From contig NZ_CP013630.1 of the NCBI RefSeq assembly GCF_001664485.1, positions 561,001-625,000 on the forward strand: a DNA stretch of 64,000 nt, in the 5' to 3' direction. The position numbers were made by a program, and so were the translations under genes. The notes beneath the pieces are model-generated. The model made no database searches. It was given only the letters and a program-made list of their open reading frames with translations, and was not told the origin of the DNA. The stretch is from Rhizobium sp. N324. GTDB taxonomy: Bacteria; Pseudomonadota; Alphaproteobacteria; Rhizobiales; Rhizobiaceae. Positions within the stretch are counted from its first letter, which is position 1. Every line of letters starts with the position of its first letter. Of the stretch, positions 16,856 to 26,025 are shown in pieces.

Positions 16856-17213
16856 CCCTTCCGGTGCGCCGACGGTGTGATCTTACTCCGGATCGGATCA
16901 CACTCGCCAGATGAAACGGCGGATCCGCCTTCAATCCTTAGGGATGGATCGCCTGGAACGCCGTGATCGCTTTATGGCCTACTTCATTGCCGAAACCGGC
17001 GCCGTCTGCTAGATCGGCATGGTCGAAAAAGGCAGGACCGGTTGAGGTAAGCCCGATCCCTTCCGTTGGAGCGTCAAATCTCTCCGACGAAGCTCTGCTC
17101 CGTGGCCCATGGCACGAGAACCCGCGACGTGATCCGCATGAAAATGCGGGATCCCGGCGGCGTGCGGAGACGGCAAAAAGGCAGTCCCGGGATTTTTTTG
17201 AACGGAGACTGTC
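16856..17213. other. Intergenic region with a possible gene remnant
   Basis: No complete gene is seen in these 358 bp. On the minus strand a short open stretch (about 17090 down to 16938) encodes GIGLTSTGPAFFDHADLADG and ends in FQAIHP, which reads like the C-terminal end of a normal protein. Upstream its frame gives way to unlikely sequence, so it may be a decayed gene. A palindrome GATCCGCAT-GAAA-ATGCGGGATC lies at about 17130-17152. Confidence 0.4.
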
Positions 17214-17594
17214 ATGCGCCTGAATCATCTCGATTTTCACGTACCCGATATCACCGAGACGGCGGATTTCTTCATCCGCCATTTCGGCCTGACGCTGAAG
17301 GATATGCGCGGCAACAGCGGCCTGGCGATCCTGGAGGATGATACCGGCCTCGAAATCGTCCTTAGCCACGCCATCGCCAAGTTCGGCACTGCCGACCAGG
17401 TGGAGATAGGGCGGCAGACCTATCATATCGGCTTCATCCTGACCGAAAGGGCGGATGTCGATGCGGTCCATGCCGGGCTTGTCGCCGCCGGCGCGATACT
17501 CTCCGGTCCGCCGGCCGCTATGCGCGGCGGTTGGCTGTTTTATTGCACGGCGCCGGGGAATATTCTCGTCGAGGTGGGTTGGCGGCCGGGTTAG
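17214..17594 (+). CDS. VOC-superfamily (glyoxalase/bleomycin-resistance fold) protein
   Basis: The 126-aa protein has the vicinal-oxygen-chelate fold: LNHLDFHVPDITETADFFIR starts the first beta-alpha-beta module, a metal-ligand-type His/Glu pattern follows, and it closes with PGNILVEVGW. The exact reaction cannot be told from sequence. It starts with GGAG at 17206-17209. It stands alone, followed by a family B repeat. Confidence 0.85.
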   Translation: MRLNHLDFHVPDITETADFFIRHFGLTLKDMRGNSGLAILEDDTGLEIVLSHAIAKFGTADQVEIGRQTYHIGFILTERADVDAVHAGLVAAGAILSGPPAAMRGGWLFYCTAPGNILVEVGWRPG

Positions 17595-17634
17595 AGCGAG
17601 AACGGGAGTCCACAAATTGGGGGTGAAGGCTCGT

Positions 17635-17815
17635 GCCCCTCATCCGCCTGCCGGCACCTTCTCCCCGCACGCGGGGCGAAGGGGGTGTGCCGCGACCTCT
17701 CGGTTCCTCGCCAGCGCCTCGCAGGGCACGTCCCCTCGCCCCGTTCTTACGGGGGTCCGAAGGACGGGTCGAGACCAGTGGCTCGACCCAGCCAACGGTT
17801 AGGGTGAGGGGCAGC
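17635..17815. repeat. Family B palindromic element, copy 1 (with internal insertion)
   Basis: The outer ends are GCCCCTCATCCGCCTGCCGG and GGTTAGGGTGAGGGGC, with internal CTTCTCCCCGC and CCCCTCGCCCCG blocks. Compared with the other copies the second half has about 35 extra bases around 17757-17798, themselves palindromic (GGGTCGAG and CTCGACCC arms). Confidence 0.75.
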
Positions 17816-17841
17816 CTTCGGCGCGAACTGGACAGCCTACC

Positions 17842-19848
17842 TCAGAACTCCGTCCAATCACCGTCCTGGCCTTTCGGCGCGCTGCCTGCGCCGAAGGCGT
17901 TGGCGAGGGTCTGGCCGAGGGCGCGGGCGGGCGAGGCGGTCGGGCGGGCCGCACCTTCCCGTGCGACGCGGATCGCGGGTGCCTTGGCCACTGGGCGCGT
18001 AGCGGGGCGGGGTGCGGCTGCCGGCGGCCGGGTCGAGGCGATCGGGGCGGCGGCGGCGAAGCTGCCAGTGCCGGTCAGCCGGAACTGGCCGAGCAGATTG
18101 TTGAGCGCTGTCGCCTCCGTGGCGAGGCTGTGGCTGGCGGCGGTGGACTGCTCGACCATCGCCGCATTCTGCTGCGTGCCCTGGTCCATGGTGTTGACGG
18201 CGGTGTTGATCTCCTGCAGCCCGATCGACTGTTCGCGCGAGGCTTCGGCGATGGCGTGGACGTGCTGGTTGATTTCCTGCACTTCCTGGACAATCGAATC
18301 GAGCGCCTTGCCGGTTTCGCCGACCAGCGAGACGCCGGTCTGCACATGCGTGCCGGAATTGGTGATCAGGTCCTTGATTTCCTTTGCCGCCTTGGCGGAA
18401 CGCTGTGCAAGCTCGCGCACTTCCTGGGCGACGACGGCAAAACCCTTGCCGGCTTCGCCGGCGCGCGCTGCTTCGACGCCGGCGTTCAGCGCCAGCAGAT
18501 TGGTCTGGAAGGCGATATCGTCGATGACGCCGATGATGTTGGAGATTTCGCCCGAGGATTTTTCGATCTGCTGCATGGCGGAAACGGCCTTGCGGACGAT
18601 CTCGCCGGATTTTTCGGCGCCGAGGCGGGTGCGGGCGACGAGCTGGCTCGCCTCCTCGGCGCGCTTGGCGGCGTCACGCACCGTCGTGGTGATCTCCTCC
18701 AGCGCCGCCGCCGTCTCCTCGACGGAGGCCGACTGCTGTTCCGTCCGCCGGGAAAGCTCGTCTGCGGAAGACCGGATTTCGTTGGCGCCGGCGCCGATCG
18801 CCCGGGCATTGGCGCCGACCGTATGCAGCGCCTCGTTGAGCTTCTCGACCGAGTTGTTGAAATCCTCCCGCAGCGCATCGAGATGGGCGACGAAAGGCTG
18901 GTCGATATGCGAGGCGAGATCGCCGGCGGCAAGGCGGCGCAGGCCGTCGCCGAGCGCGGTCACGGCGCCTTCGAGTTCGGCTGCTTCACGCGTCCGCTGT
19001 GCCTCGCGTTCGCGGCGTTCGCCGTCGCCGAGGCTGCGGTCGGCTTCGGCGCGCGCCTCGATCCGGGCACGTTCGATGGCGTTGTCGCGGAAGATCGAGA
19101 CGGCTTTGGCCATCTGGCCGACTTCGTCGCCGCGGTCGAGGCCGCCGACATCGCTTGCGGTATCGCCCTCGGCAAGCCGCGTCATGCGCAGGTTGAGCCG
19201 CGTCATCGGGCCGGCAATGCCCATCTGGGCCACGACGACGCTGAATCCGACGGCGCCGAGAACGGCGATGCCGATCAGAACGAGGCAGAAGACGATCCGG
19301 CCGTTGACCGAAGCCGAGAGCGCGTCGCCGCCGTCGTTGAGCATCGCCATCATCGCATCATTGTTGGCGATCATCTTCGGCGTCAGCGCATTGAGCTTGG
19401 CATTGATCAGGGCGACATTGGCAAGCGCGCCGGCGCTGTCCTTGGCCTTGCTCTGTTCGGTGATCTTGTTGGCCAGCGTTTCGATCTCATCAATGCCGGC
19501 CTGAATGTCGTCGATCGCCGCCTTGCGGCTCGGCACCAGCGCCAGCGCATCTTTCATCCGCTCGCGGGCCTGCGGCAGCCTGCTCGGCGCCGCAAGCGCG
19601 GTGGCGAAAGCCGGCGTATCCGGTTTCATGTCGGCGAGCAGGGTGACCTGCAGCACCGAGGCCACCACCGAGGCGCTGGCGCGCGCGCTCTGCATCGAGG
19701 CCAGCGCTTCATGATCGATGAAGGCGCTGTAGGCGGCGTCCGCACGGCGGAACTCGGCGATGACATAGACCAGCCCGGCCATCGTGATCAGCCCGAGCAG
19801 CGCCACGACCGATATGATTTTCGTGCGGATTTTCAGATGCTTCAACAT
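17842..19848 (-). CDS. Methyl-accepting chemotaxis protein with small periplasmic sensor
   Basis: Chemoreceptor of 668 aa. Membrane helices lie at about 10-31 and 186-208, enclosing a roughly 155-residue helical periplasmic region of the four-helix-bundle type. A HAMP domain follows, then a second HAMP-like segment near 290-345. The signalling domain carries the hairpin tip [20 protein letters not shown] and a methylation-helix pattern. The C-terminal peptide DWTEF fits the xWxxF CheR/CheB-tethering pentapeptide. No che genes are nearby, and the ligand is unknown. Confidence 0.93.
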   Translation of the reverse strand: MLKHLKIRTKIISVVALLGLITMAGLVYVIAEFRRADAAYSAFIDHEALASMQSARASASVVASVLQVTLLADMKPDTPAFATALAAPSRLPQARERMKDALALVPSRKAAIDDIQAGIDEIETLANKITEQSKAKDSAGALANVALINAKLNALTPKMIANNDAMMAMLNDGGDALSASVNGRIVFCLVLIGIAVLGAVGFSVVVAQMGIAGPMTRLNLRMTRLAEGDTASDVGGLDRGDEVGQMAKAVSIFRDNAIERARIEARAEADRSLGDGERREREAQRTREAAELEGAVTALGDGLRRLAAGDLASHIDQPFVAHLDALREDFNNSVEKLNEALHTVGANARAIGAGANEIRSSADELSRRTEQQSASVEETAAALEEITTTVRDAAKRAEEASQLVARTRLGAEKSGEIVRKAVSAMQQIEKSSGEISNIIGVIDDIAFQTNLLALNAGVEAARAGEAGKGFAVVAQEVRELAQRSAKAAKEIKDLITNSGTHVQTGVSLVGETGKALDSIVQEVQEINQHVHAIAEASREQSIGLQEINTAVNTMDQGTQQNAAMVEQSTAASHSLATEATALNNLLGQFRLTGTGSFAAAAPIASTRPPAAAPRPATRPVAKAPAIRVAREGAARPTASPARALGQTLANAFGAGSAPKGQDGDWTEF

Positions 19849-20339
19849 GGAAATGTTACCCGGTTGACCAGGCGTCGCACGCCCGGTGCTTTAAAATCAA
19901 TTGTTGCAAACAGAGCGCTGCGTCGGTGGCGCGGCTCAGGGATTATTGCGGGGTTGACACATGCATCATGCAATCGGCCGGCGGGTCCGTGTCGTCGTCA
20001 CAAATAGAGGCGATATTCTTTAATTCCGCGCTAACGGCAGGGCGGCGACACGGTGATTTTTGGGGGTAAGGAGGGCCACGGTTGCCACCGCACCGAAGGC
20101 TCGCTGCCCCTCACCCTAACCCTCTCCCCGTAAAAACGGGGCGAGGGGACGTGCCCCGCGAGACGTTAGCGGGGGACGGAGAGGTCGCGGCAAAATCTCC
20201 TTCTCCCCGTAAAACGGGGAGAAGGTGCCGGCAGGCGGATGAGGGGCGGATGCGCACGATCCGTCCCATAGATATTTCCCGCCCGGCATGACTCTGTTAC
20301 ATCTCGCGGCAACGCTTCGCGCTTAACTCCGAGACCACG
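19849..20339. other. Intergenic region upstream of MCP and solute-binding protein
   Basis: A 491-bp divergent gap. It carries a family B repeat at 20106-20247 and should contain the two promoters. I see no further gene or RNA. Confidence 0.6.
20106..20247. repeat. Family B palindromic element, copy 2
   Basis: It begins GCCCCTCACCCTAACCCTCT and ends GGCAGGCGGATGAGGGGC. Two inner hairpins are built on CCCCGTAAAAACGGGG and CTCCCCGTAAAACGGGGAG. Confidence 0.8.
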
Positions 20340-21215
20340 ATGATCGAATCCAAACGGGCATTTCCGATTCTGAGGGCTCTTCTTGCGTTCGGCCTGTTTC
20401 TGGGCGCTCTGTTTGGCGGCTTTGCCGCATCCGCCCAGCAGGCCACGCCCTCGCTGCCGCTGCTTTTCGATGCCCGCGAACGTCTGGCGCGGCCCGATCT
20501 CTCCTCGCTGGTGCGGTTGCGCTTCCTGACCTCGGTCGATTTTCCGCCGTTCAATTTCACCGATCAGAACGGCAAGCTGTCCGGTTTCAATGTCGATCTC
20601 GCCCGCGAAATCTGCAGCGAGCTGGAGATTTCGGACAAGTGCCAGATCCAGGCGATCCCCTTTGCCGACCTGAAGGATGCGCTCGCCGCCTCGCAGGGCG
20701 ACGCCGTCATCGCCGGCCTTGCGGTGACGCCGGAGCTGCGCCGGCAATTCGTCTTCTCCCGGCCGTATCTGATGCTGCCGGCCCGTTTCGTGCGCAATCT
20801 CGCCGTGCCGCTCGACGGCAAAACGGCTGCCGCGCTTTCGGCGCACCCGGTCGGTGTGGTCAAGGGCACGGTGCACGAGGCGATGCTGGCCGCCTTCTTT
20901 CCGGCGATCAAGGCTGAGCCCTTCGACACCAAGGACGCCCTGCTTGCGGCGCTGAAGGAGCGCAAGGTCGATGCCGCCTTCGCCGATGCGCTGCAGCTTT
21001 CCTTCTGGGTTTCCTCGCCGGCCTCGGCCAAATGCTGCGCCCTGTTCGACGGGCCTTACCTCTCCGAGCATTTCCTCGGCGAGGGCATGACGATCATGCT
21101 GCGGCAGAAGGACAGCGTGCTGACGGCGGCGATCGACCATGCGCTCGCCACGCTGTCGCGCAACGGCCGTCTTCAGGAAATCTATCTACGCTATTTTCCC
21201 TACGGGCTTTATTGA
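20340..21215 (+). CDS. Lone periplasmic solute-binding protein (amino-acid ABC type)
   Basis: The 291-aa protein has a signal peptide (about 1-33, ending FAASAQQA) and a type II periplasmic binding fold of the polar-amino-acid family (SBP_bac_3): LTSVDFPPFNFTDQNGKLSG, FNVDLAREICSEL, then AIPFADLKDALASQGDAVIAG and the late EGMTIMLRQKDSVL. No permease or ATPase gene is adjacent, so it either uses a transporter elsewhere or serves as a sensor. The substrate is unknown. Confidence 0.85.
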   Translation: MIESKRAFPILRALLAFGLFLGALFGGFAASAQQATPSLPLLFDARERLARPDLSSLVRLRFLTSVDFPPFNFTDQNGKLSGFNVDLAREICSELEISDKCQIQAIPFADLKDALAASQGDAVIAGLAVTPELRRQFVFSRPYLMLPARFVRNLAVPLDGKTAAALSAHPVGVVKGTVHEAMLAAFFPAIKAEPFDTKDALLAALKERKVDAAFADALQLSFWVSSPASAKCCALFDGPYLSEHFLGEGMTIMLRQKDSVLTAAIDHALATLSRNGRLQEIYLRYFPYGLY

Positions 21216-21220
21216 GCCTT

Positions 21221-21287
21221 CATGCATGTCGCCCAAAAGTGTGCAGCGGTTCCGGGATAACGACATGCATAAGAACAGAGAGCTTAA
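21221..21287. repeat. Family F (CATGTCG) palindrome, copy 1
   Basis: GCATGTCGCCCAAAAGTG and the inverted CGACATGC enclose CAGCGGTTCCGGGATAA. The trailing AAGAACAGAGAGCTTAAAG resembles the tail of the copy at 52633. Confidence 0.65.
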
Positions 21288-21289
21288 AG

Positions 21290-21703
21290 TCAGCCCTTGC
21301 GGAAACGGGCAATGGCGCTGCGCTCGATCGCCGCGCAGGTGAGCTTGTCGAGACCGAGCCGGTCGCGCAGCAGGCTGAGCAGCCGGAGTTCCTCGGCTTT
21401 GACAGAGAGATCGGCGGAAGCGACTTCGACGGCCAGCGCATAGGCCGTGTCGTAGAGTTTTGCCGGCAGGGTGTCGCGCACGGTTTCGAGAACGACGTCG
21501 AGGCCCTCAGGCCCTGAAAGCAGCGAGGCGCAGTCGCGCGCCACCGAAATCAGCTTGTCGTCGTCGAAATCCCGGAAAACCGGCAGGAACCCGATCAACT
21601 GGCCGATCCTTTCCATCTCCCGGTCGTTCATCGTGCTGTCGACGGCTGAAGCCATCACCATCACGTAGATCAGCGCATCATGGGCGGAAAGCGGCTTGTT
21701 CAT
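21290..21703 (-). CDS. TerB-like tellurite-resistance-family protein
   Basis: A 137-aa all-helical protein that matches the TerB/DUF533-type fold: ALIYVMVMASAVDSTMNDRE with the acidic metal-binding-type motif, then VEVASADLSVKAEELRLLSLL. The family binds metal and occurs in many settings besides tellurite resistance, so the name does not prove that role. It is the last of three minus-strand genes; 95 bp separate it from the nuclease-like gene. Confidence 0.8.
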   Translation of the reverse strand: MNKPLSAHDALIYVMVMASAVDSTMNDREMERIGQLIGFLPVFRDFDDDKLISVARDCASLLSGPEGLDVVLETVRDTLPAKLYDTAYALAVEVASADLSVKAEELRLLSLLRDRLGLDKLTCAAIERSAIARFRKG

Positions 21704-21798
21704 CTCTAATTCCTTTTTCGATCAGCCCAAAGCGGGAATTGGCAGTGGGAATTGGCAGCCGGCATTACAAGGGATCGGCTCCCTGTCAAGGCCGCCGG

Positions 21799-22515
21799 TC
21801 ATCTCCGGCGCGGATCGTCGCCATAAAGGCCTTTTCCCGCCTGCCTGGCCTTTTCGGCAGCCCATGCAAGCGGTGAGCCCGCCGCTGCCTCGGCCCAGCC
21901 GTTTTCGGCAAGCCATGCGCTGAGATCCTGCGTGCCGAGCCGGCAGGCGGCGGTCGCCGTTTCCTTCCATTCGGCCGCATCGAGATCGCAGGCGATGCTG
22001 CGGTTGCGCAACAGCTGGCGTAGCGCCGTCTTCGCCATCATGCCGCAGGGCCATTGCCGGCCCGCCGGCCCACATATCCTGTCGGCCGGCGTCGGCACGA
22101 TGCCGGCAAGCTGAAGCTTGCGCTCGCCGAAGGAGAGAAAGCCGGCATTGTCGACCGCCGGCCGCGCCAGCTCCATCGGCGTCTTTACGGCCGGACCTGC
22201 GGCTTGCCCGGCGGCCGTCTCGGCTCGCCGCTCGCTGTCAGCGGGTTTCGGCGCCGCGCCGTCGGTTGGTCCGGGGGAAGGCGGAGCCGGGTGTTGCGAC
22301 GCCGGTTCCGCAGATTGGGCGATCACTTCGGCACGGTCGTCCGAAATCACAGCCGGTTCGCCGGCCTTAGGGGCGGAACCCACAGCAGTCGCCGTCTCCT
22401 CAGCGGAGACGGTCTCGCCGTCCGTGCCGCCCCGCAGCCTTGCTTCTCCAGCCATCAGCAAGCCGGCCACCACCGCCATCCCTATGAGACCCGTGAAGAT
22501 GGCGGCAGGGCGCAT
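21799..22515 (-). CDS. Membrane-anchored SNase-like protein with lost catalytic residues
   Basis: The 238-aa product starts at ATG 22515 with an N-terminal membrane or signal helix (about 5-22). A long Ala/Pro/Glu-rich linker follows (25-110). The C-terminal 110 residues resemble a staphylococcal-nuclease (thermonuclease) domain: KLQLAGIVPTPADRICGP, RQWPCGMMAKTALRQLL and CRLGTQDLSAWLAENGWAEA. Where active members have xRLxGIDxPE, this reads LQLAGIVPTP, and the DRYGR loop is missing. The residues equivalent to R35, D40, E43 and R87 are therefore not seen. It is probably not a nuclease. It lies 11 bp after the S24 regulator, in the same direction. Confidence 0.75.
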   Translation of the reverse strand: MRPAAIFTGLIGMAVVAGLLMAGEARLRGGTDGETVSAEETATAVGSAPKAGEPAVISDDRAEVIAQSAEPASQHPAPPSPGPTDGAAPKPADSERRAETAAGQAAGPAVKTPMELARPAVDNAGFLSFGERKLQLAGIVPTPADRICGPAGRQWPCGMMAKTALRQLLRNRSIACDLDAAEWKETATAACRLGTQDLSAWLAENGWAEAAAGSPLAWAAEKARQAGKGLYGDDPRRR

Positions 22516-22526
22516 GGAATATCTTC

Positions 22527-23216
22527 CTATTGGCTGGCCCAGATGATGCGGGCGATCCAATCGACATCGGAAAGCTCGAGGGTGCGGTTGGGATGTTCGG
22601 GATTGAGCGACAGGAGCTCGATCGAGCGCGGGCTCTGGCGCAGCAACACCTTCGCCATCACCTCGCCCTCGTTTGTGCGCACCACGACGCGGTCGTTGCG
22701 GCGCACCTGCGCGCCAGGCTCGACGATCAGCACGTCGCCGTCGCGGTAGAGCGGCATCATGCTCTCGCCCTGCACCTCGAGCGCATAGACGGCCGATTTC
22801 TGCGACGGGGCTGCGGGAAATTCCACCACGTCCCAGCCCTGGCCGGCCGGAAAACCGCCATCGTCGAAGAAGCCGCCGGCGCCGGCCTGGGCAAAGCCGA
22901 GCAGCGGAATCGAGCTGCCCTGCGGCGGAAAAGCGCCGTCAGGCTGTGCGCCCAGTTGCCCGGCCAGCTTCCTGGAAAAACCGGCATCCGGCTGCAGGAA
23001 GGCAAGGAACTGCTCGACGCTCGCCCCCGTGGCGTCGAGCACCTTGGCGATCGATTCCGTAGAGGGCCAGCGCAGCCGGCCGTCGGCGGAAAGCCGTTTC
23101 GATTTGTTGAAGGAGGTGGGGTCGAGCCCGGCGCGCCGCGCAAGACCGGATGGCGTCAGTTCGTGCCGCTCGGCAAGCCTGTCGATCGCTCCCCAGATCT
23201 GGTCGTGTGACAGCAT
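22527..23216 (-). CDS. HTH and S24 peptidase-domain regulator (LexA/CI-like)
   Basis: A 229-aa protein with an N-terminal helix-turn-helix (about 15-65: LTPSGLARRAGLDPTSFNKS) and a C-terminal S24 self-cleavage domain. The catalytic Ser lies in VQGESMMPLYRDGD and the Lys in EVMAKVLLR. A candidate Ala-Gly cleavage site falls in GFAQAGAGGFF. Such proteins act as stress- or damage-responsive repressors. The setting is not phage-like. ATG 23216 was chosen; a longer frame adds 27 arginine-rich residues. It is co-directional with the SNase-like gene 11 bp away. Confidence 0.88.
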   Translation of the reverse strand: MLSHDQIWGAIDRLAERHELTPSGLARRAGLDPTSFNKSKRLSADGRLRWPSTESIAKVLDATGASVEQFLAFLQPDAGFSRKLAGQLGAQPDGAFPPQGSSIPLLGFAQAGAGGFFDDGGFPAGQGWDVVEFPAAPSQKSAVYALEVQGESMMPLYRDGDVLIVEPGAQVRRNDRVVVRTNEGEVMAKVLLRQSPRSIELLSLNPEHPNRTLELSDVDWIARIIWASQ

Positions 23217-23329
23217 AGGCGCCCGATTCCGTGCGCGGCTCATCCGCGCGTCAGCCGGCCGGAATATTAACCGACCGTGTCGCCGGAGTAAAGGCAAAGG
23301 AGGAATAAAATCCTGTTATTGCAAGCGTT

Positions 23330-23977
23330 TCAGGCGACCATCGCCATATTGATCTTGCCGAGCTGGATGACCGCCTGCGTCCGGCTGTCGACGTTGAGTT
23401 TCAACAGGATCGCCGAGACATGCGCCTTGATCGTCGCCTCGGAGACGCCGAGTTCGTAGGCGATCTGCTTGTTCAAAAGCCCTTCGCCGAGCATGGTCAG
23501 CACCCGGCTCTGCTGTGGCGTCAGCGTGTGCAGGCGGTGGATCAGGTCGGCGATATCGGGATCCTGCTCCTGGCCGTCGCGATAGTTTTCGGGCGTGGCG
23601 ATATCGCCGGCAAGCACCGTCTGGATGCTGCGGCGAATGTCTTCGATGCCGGCGGATTTGGAGATGAAGCCGGAGGCGCCGAGTTCCAGCGCCCGGCGGA
23701 TCGTCGTCGCGTCGTCGGTCGCCGAGACGATGATGATCGGCAGGCTGGCAAATTCCGAGCGCAGCGCCATCAGGCCGGAAAAGCCGCTGACGCCGGGCAT
23801 GGCAAGGTCGAGCAGCATCAGGTCGGCCTCCGCATGGGCGCCTGCCGCCTTGCGCGCCGCGGCGAAATCGCCGGCCTCGACGATCGCCTGCCGGCCTTCC
23901 ATGCCGACCACGGCCTGGCGCAGCGCGTCGCGGAACAGTGGATGATCGTCCGCAATGATGATGGTCTGTTCCTGCAT
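23330..23977 (-). CDS. LuxR/NarL-family response regulator (CrbR/ErdR-like)
   Basis: A 215-aa regulator with a receiver domain (IIIADDHPLFRDAL at 6-19; phosphoacceptor Asp in LMLLDLAMPGVSG; Lys in GFISKSAG) and a LuxR-type HTH (LTPQQSRVLTMLGEGLLNKQ onward). The DDHPLFRDAL start is typical of AgmR/ErdR/CrbR regulators of acetate and ethanol metabolism. The start ATG 23977 was chosen. No kinase gene is adjacent. A hybrid kinase of the matching CrbS/CbrA type lies at 57161-60664. Confidence 0.9.
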   Translation of the reverse strand: MQEQTIIIADDHPLFRDALRQAVVGMEGRQAIVEAGDFAAARKAAGAHAEADLMLLDLAMPGVSGFSGLMALRSEFASLPIIIVSATDDATTIRRALELGASGFISKSAGIEDIRRSIQTVLAGDIATPENYRDGQEQDPDIADLIHRLHTLTPQQSRVLTMLGEGLLNKQIAYELGVSEATIKAHVSAILLKLNVDSRTQAVIQLGKINMAMVA

Positions 23978-24069
23978 CGAAAACTCCCTCCCAAGAGCCC
24001 GATCTGCCCGCATGCGCCGCCGTCCCCTCGGCGTTTCTCATGCATGCCTGCTGATATGACTATATCAGA

Positions 24070-24468
24070 TCAGGTCTTCTGCGGAAGGGGATTGGCGTTT
24101 TCCTCGGCCTGAAACTCCTTCACCATCCCCATGAAACTCTTCATCATCTTCTCCATGATGCTGATCGAGCGGTCGACCTCGGCGTCGCTCGGCAGCGCCC
24201 GCTGGATGAGGCCGCCCTGTTCCAGCTTCGTCACCCGCTGCGAAAGCCGGTCGAGCTCGTCCTCATAGGCCGCCCGTTCGTCGGCCGCCATGCGGCAGAC
24301 GAGGGCGCCGTCCTTGTCCTGGCAGATCGACATGGCGCCGGTCTGGCGGTCGAGCCGGACGAAATGATCGCCGCTCTTTTCCAGCTGGAACCGGCTTGCA
24401 TCGGCCTCGGCCGCTGCGGCGCCAAGCGGCAGGAGAAGAACGCCAAGTGTGAGAACCAAAATCTTCAT
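24070..24468 (-). CDS. Small exported protein of unknown function
   Basis: The 132-aa product has a signal peptide (MKILVLTLGVLLLPLGAAAA), then a short domain with a Cys pair in SICQDKDGALVC. A helical, partly coiled-coil stretch follows (DELDRLSQRVTKLEQ), and the end is Met- and Glu-rich. I recognise no family. It ends 92 bp upstream of the response-regulator start, in the same direction, so co-transcription is possible. Confidence 0.7.
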   Translation of the reverse strand: MKILVLTLGVLLLPLGAAAAEADASRFQLEKSGDHFVRLDRQTGAMSICQDKDGALVCRMAADERAAYEDELDRLSQRVTKLEQGGLIQRALPSDAEVDRSISIMEKMMKSFMGMVKEFQAEENANPLPQKT

Positions 24469-24583
24469 CGTCTCATCCTCCGGATTTTGCCTGTGCGGGT
24501 CCTGTTTTTAAGGGCCGGGGCGTGGACATCGCCGCCTCTTTCCGGCAAAGCGCTGGTGATCGAGGACCAGCAATCGCGAGGCC

Positions 24584-24940
24584 ATGATGACCCTGACACC
24601 GACCCTTTACAAGATCGTGACGGAAACGCTCTGGCAGCAAGCCAGACAAACCGGCATTTTTCATGGCGCCGGCATCGATCTCAAGGACGGCTTCATCCAT
24701 TTCTCGACGGCAGAACAGGCTAAGCAGACCGCCGCGCTGCATTTCGCCGGCCAGTCCGGCCTGCTGCTGATTGCCGTCGATGGCGGGGGCTTCGGTGACA
24801 AACTGGTGTTCGAACCTTCGCGCGGCGGCGATCTTTTCCCGCATCTCTATGCCGATCTGCCGCTGGCAGCCGTGCTCTGGGAGATGCCATTGCCGCTCGA
24901 CGAGACCGGCGCTCATATTTTCCCGGAGTTGCAGCCATGA
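24584..24940 (+). CDS. DUF952 family protein
   Basis: A 118-aa protein of the DUF952 type, whose fold resembles ADP-ribosyl-handling proteins but whose function is not established. Seen landmarks are LYKIVTETLWQQA, KDGFIHFSTAEQAKQTA and the closing VLWEMPLPLDETGAHIFPEL. M1 or M2 may be the start. Its stop overlaps the pyrD start (ATGA at 24937-24940), so the two are translated together, an arrangement common in Rhizobiales. Confidence 0.88.
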   Translation: MMTLTPTLYKIVTETLWQQARQTGIFHGAGIDLKDGFIHFSTAEQAKQTAALHFAGQSGLLLIAVDGGGFGDKLVFEPSRGGDLFPHLYADLPLAAVLWEMPLPLDETGAHIFPELQP

Positions 24941-26025
24941 TCGATCCCTTCAAGCGTCTCGCCCGCAAGGGTCTCTTCCTGTTCGATCCGGAAACGGCGC
25001 ACGGCATGTCGATCGCCGCGCTGAAATCCGGCCTGGTGCCCGCCTGCCAGATCACGCCCGATCCGCGTCTGCGCCAGACCGTTGCCGGCCTCACCTTCGA
25101 AAATCCGCTCGGCATGGCCGCAGGCTATGACAAGAATGCCGAGGTGCCGGAGGCGCTGCTGAAGCTCGGCTTCGGCTTTACCGAGATCGGCACGGTGACG
25201 CCGAAGCCGCAATCCGGCAATCCGCGCCCGCGCATCTTCCGGCTGGTGGAGGATGAAGCCGTCATCAATCGCCTCGGTTTCAACAATGAAGGCCATGAGA
25301 CCGCTTTCGGGCGCCTCGCGGCGCTGAGCGGCAAGGGCATTGTCGGCGTCAATATCGGCGCCAACAAGGACAGCGACGATCGCATCGCCGACTATGTCGC
25401 CGGCATCCGCCGTTTCCATTCGGTCGCACGTTATTTCACCGCCAACATCTCCTCGCCGAACACGCCGGGCCTGCGCGACCTGCAGGCCCGCGAAAGCCTT
25501 GCCGCGCTGCTATCGTCAGTGCTGACGGCGCGCGACGAAATGGCGGCGACCTCAGGCCGCAAGGTGCCGGTCTTTCTGAAGATCGCCCCGGATCTGACCG
25601 AGGAAGGCATGGACGATATCGCGGCGGAAGCGCTGTCGCATGCGCTGGATGGCTTGATCGTCTCCAATACCACGCTGTCGCGCGACGGACTGAAAGATCA
25701 GCGCCAGGCCAAGGAGGCGGGCGGTCTCTCCGGCGTGCCGCTGTTTGAAAAATCGACTGCCGTGCTCGCCAGAATGCGCAAGCGCGTCGGCCCCGCCCTG
25801 CCGATCATCGGCGTCGGCGGCGTCTCCTCAGCCGAAACCGCGCTGGAGAAAATCAAGGCGGGCGCCGATCTCGTCCAGCTCTATTCCTGCATGGTCTACG
25901 AAGGCCCCGGCCTGCCCGGCGATATCGTCCGCGGCCTTTCCAAGCTGATGGACCGCGAAAAGGCCGGCACGATCGGCGAGCTGCGTGACAGCAGGCTGGA
26001 TTACTGGGCGGCCCGAAAGGTCTGA
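24937..26025 (+). CDS. pyrD: Dihydroorotate dehydrogenase (quinone), class 2
   Basis: Membrane-associated FMN enzyme that oxidises dihydroorotate to orotate in pyrimidine synthesis. The 362-aa length and the N-terminal membrane-binding region (FKRLARKGLFLFDPETAHG) mark class 2. FMN and substrate motifs are NPLGMAAGYDKN, FTEIGTVTPKPQ and NRLGFNNEG. The catalytic Ser is in NISSPNTPGL, followed by KIAPDL and GVGGVSSAE. The C-terminal 25 bp overlap the convergent MATE gene. Confidence 0.96.
   Translation: MIDPFKRLARKGLFLFDPETAHGMSIAALKSGLVPACQITPDPRLRQTVAGLTFENPLGMAAGYDKNAEVPEALLKLGFGFTEIGTVTPKPQSGNPRPRIFRLVEDEAVINRLGFNNEGHETAFGRLAALSGKGIVGVNIGANKDSDDRIADYVAGIRRFHSVARYFTANISSPNTPGLRDLQARESLAALLSSVLTARDEMAATSGRKVPVFLKIAPDLTEEGMDDIAAEALSHALDGLIVSNTTLSRDGLKDQRQAKEAGGLSGVPLFEKSTAVLARMRKRVGPALPIIGVGGVSSAETALEKIKAGADLVQLYSCMVYEGPGLPGDIVRGLSKLMDREKAGTIGELRDSRLDYWAARKV

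Noticed and set aside
21290..23216. Considered a prophage or genomic island because of the S24 repressor, TerB-like and nuclease-like genes
   Set aside because: No integrase, structural or lysis genes, no att repeats, and base composition like the surroundings.
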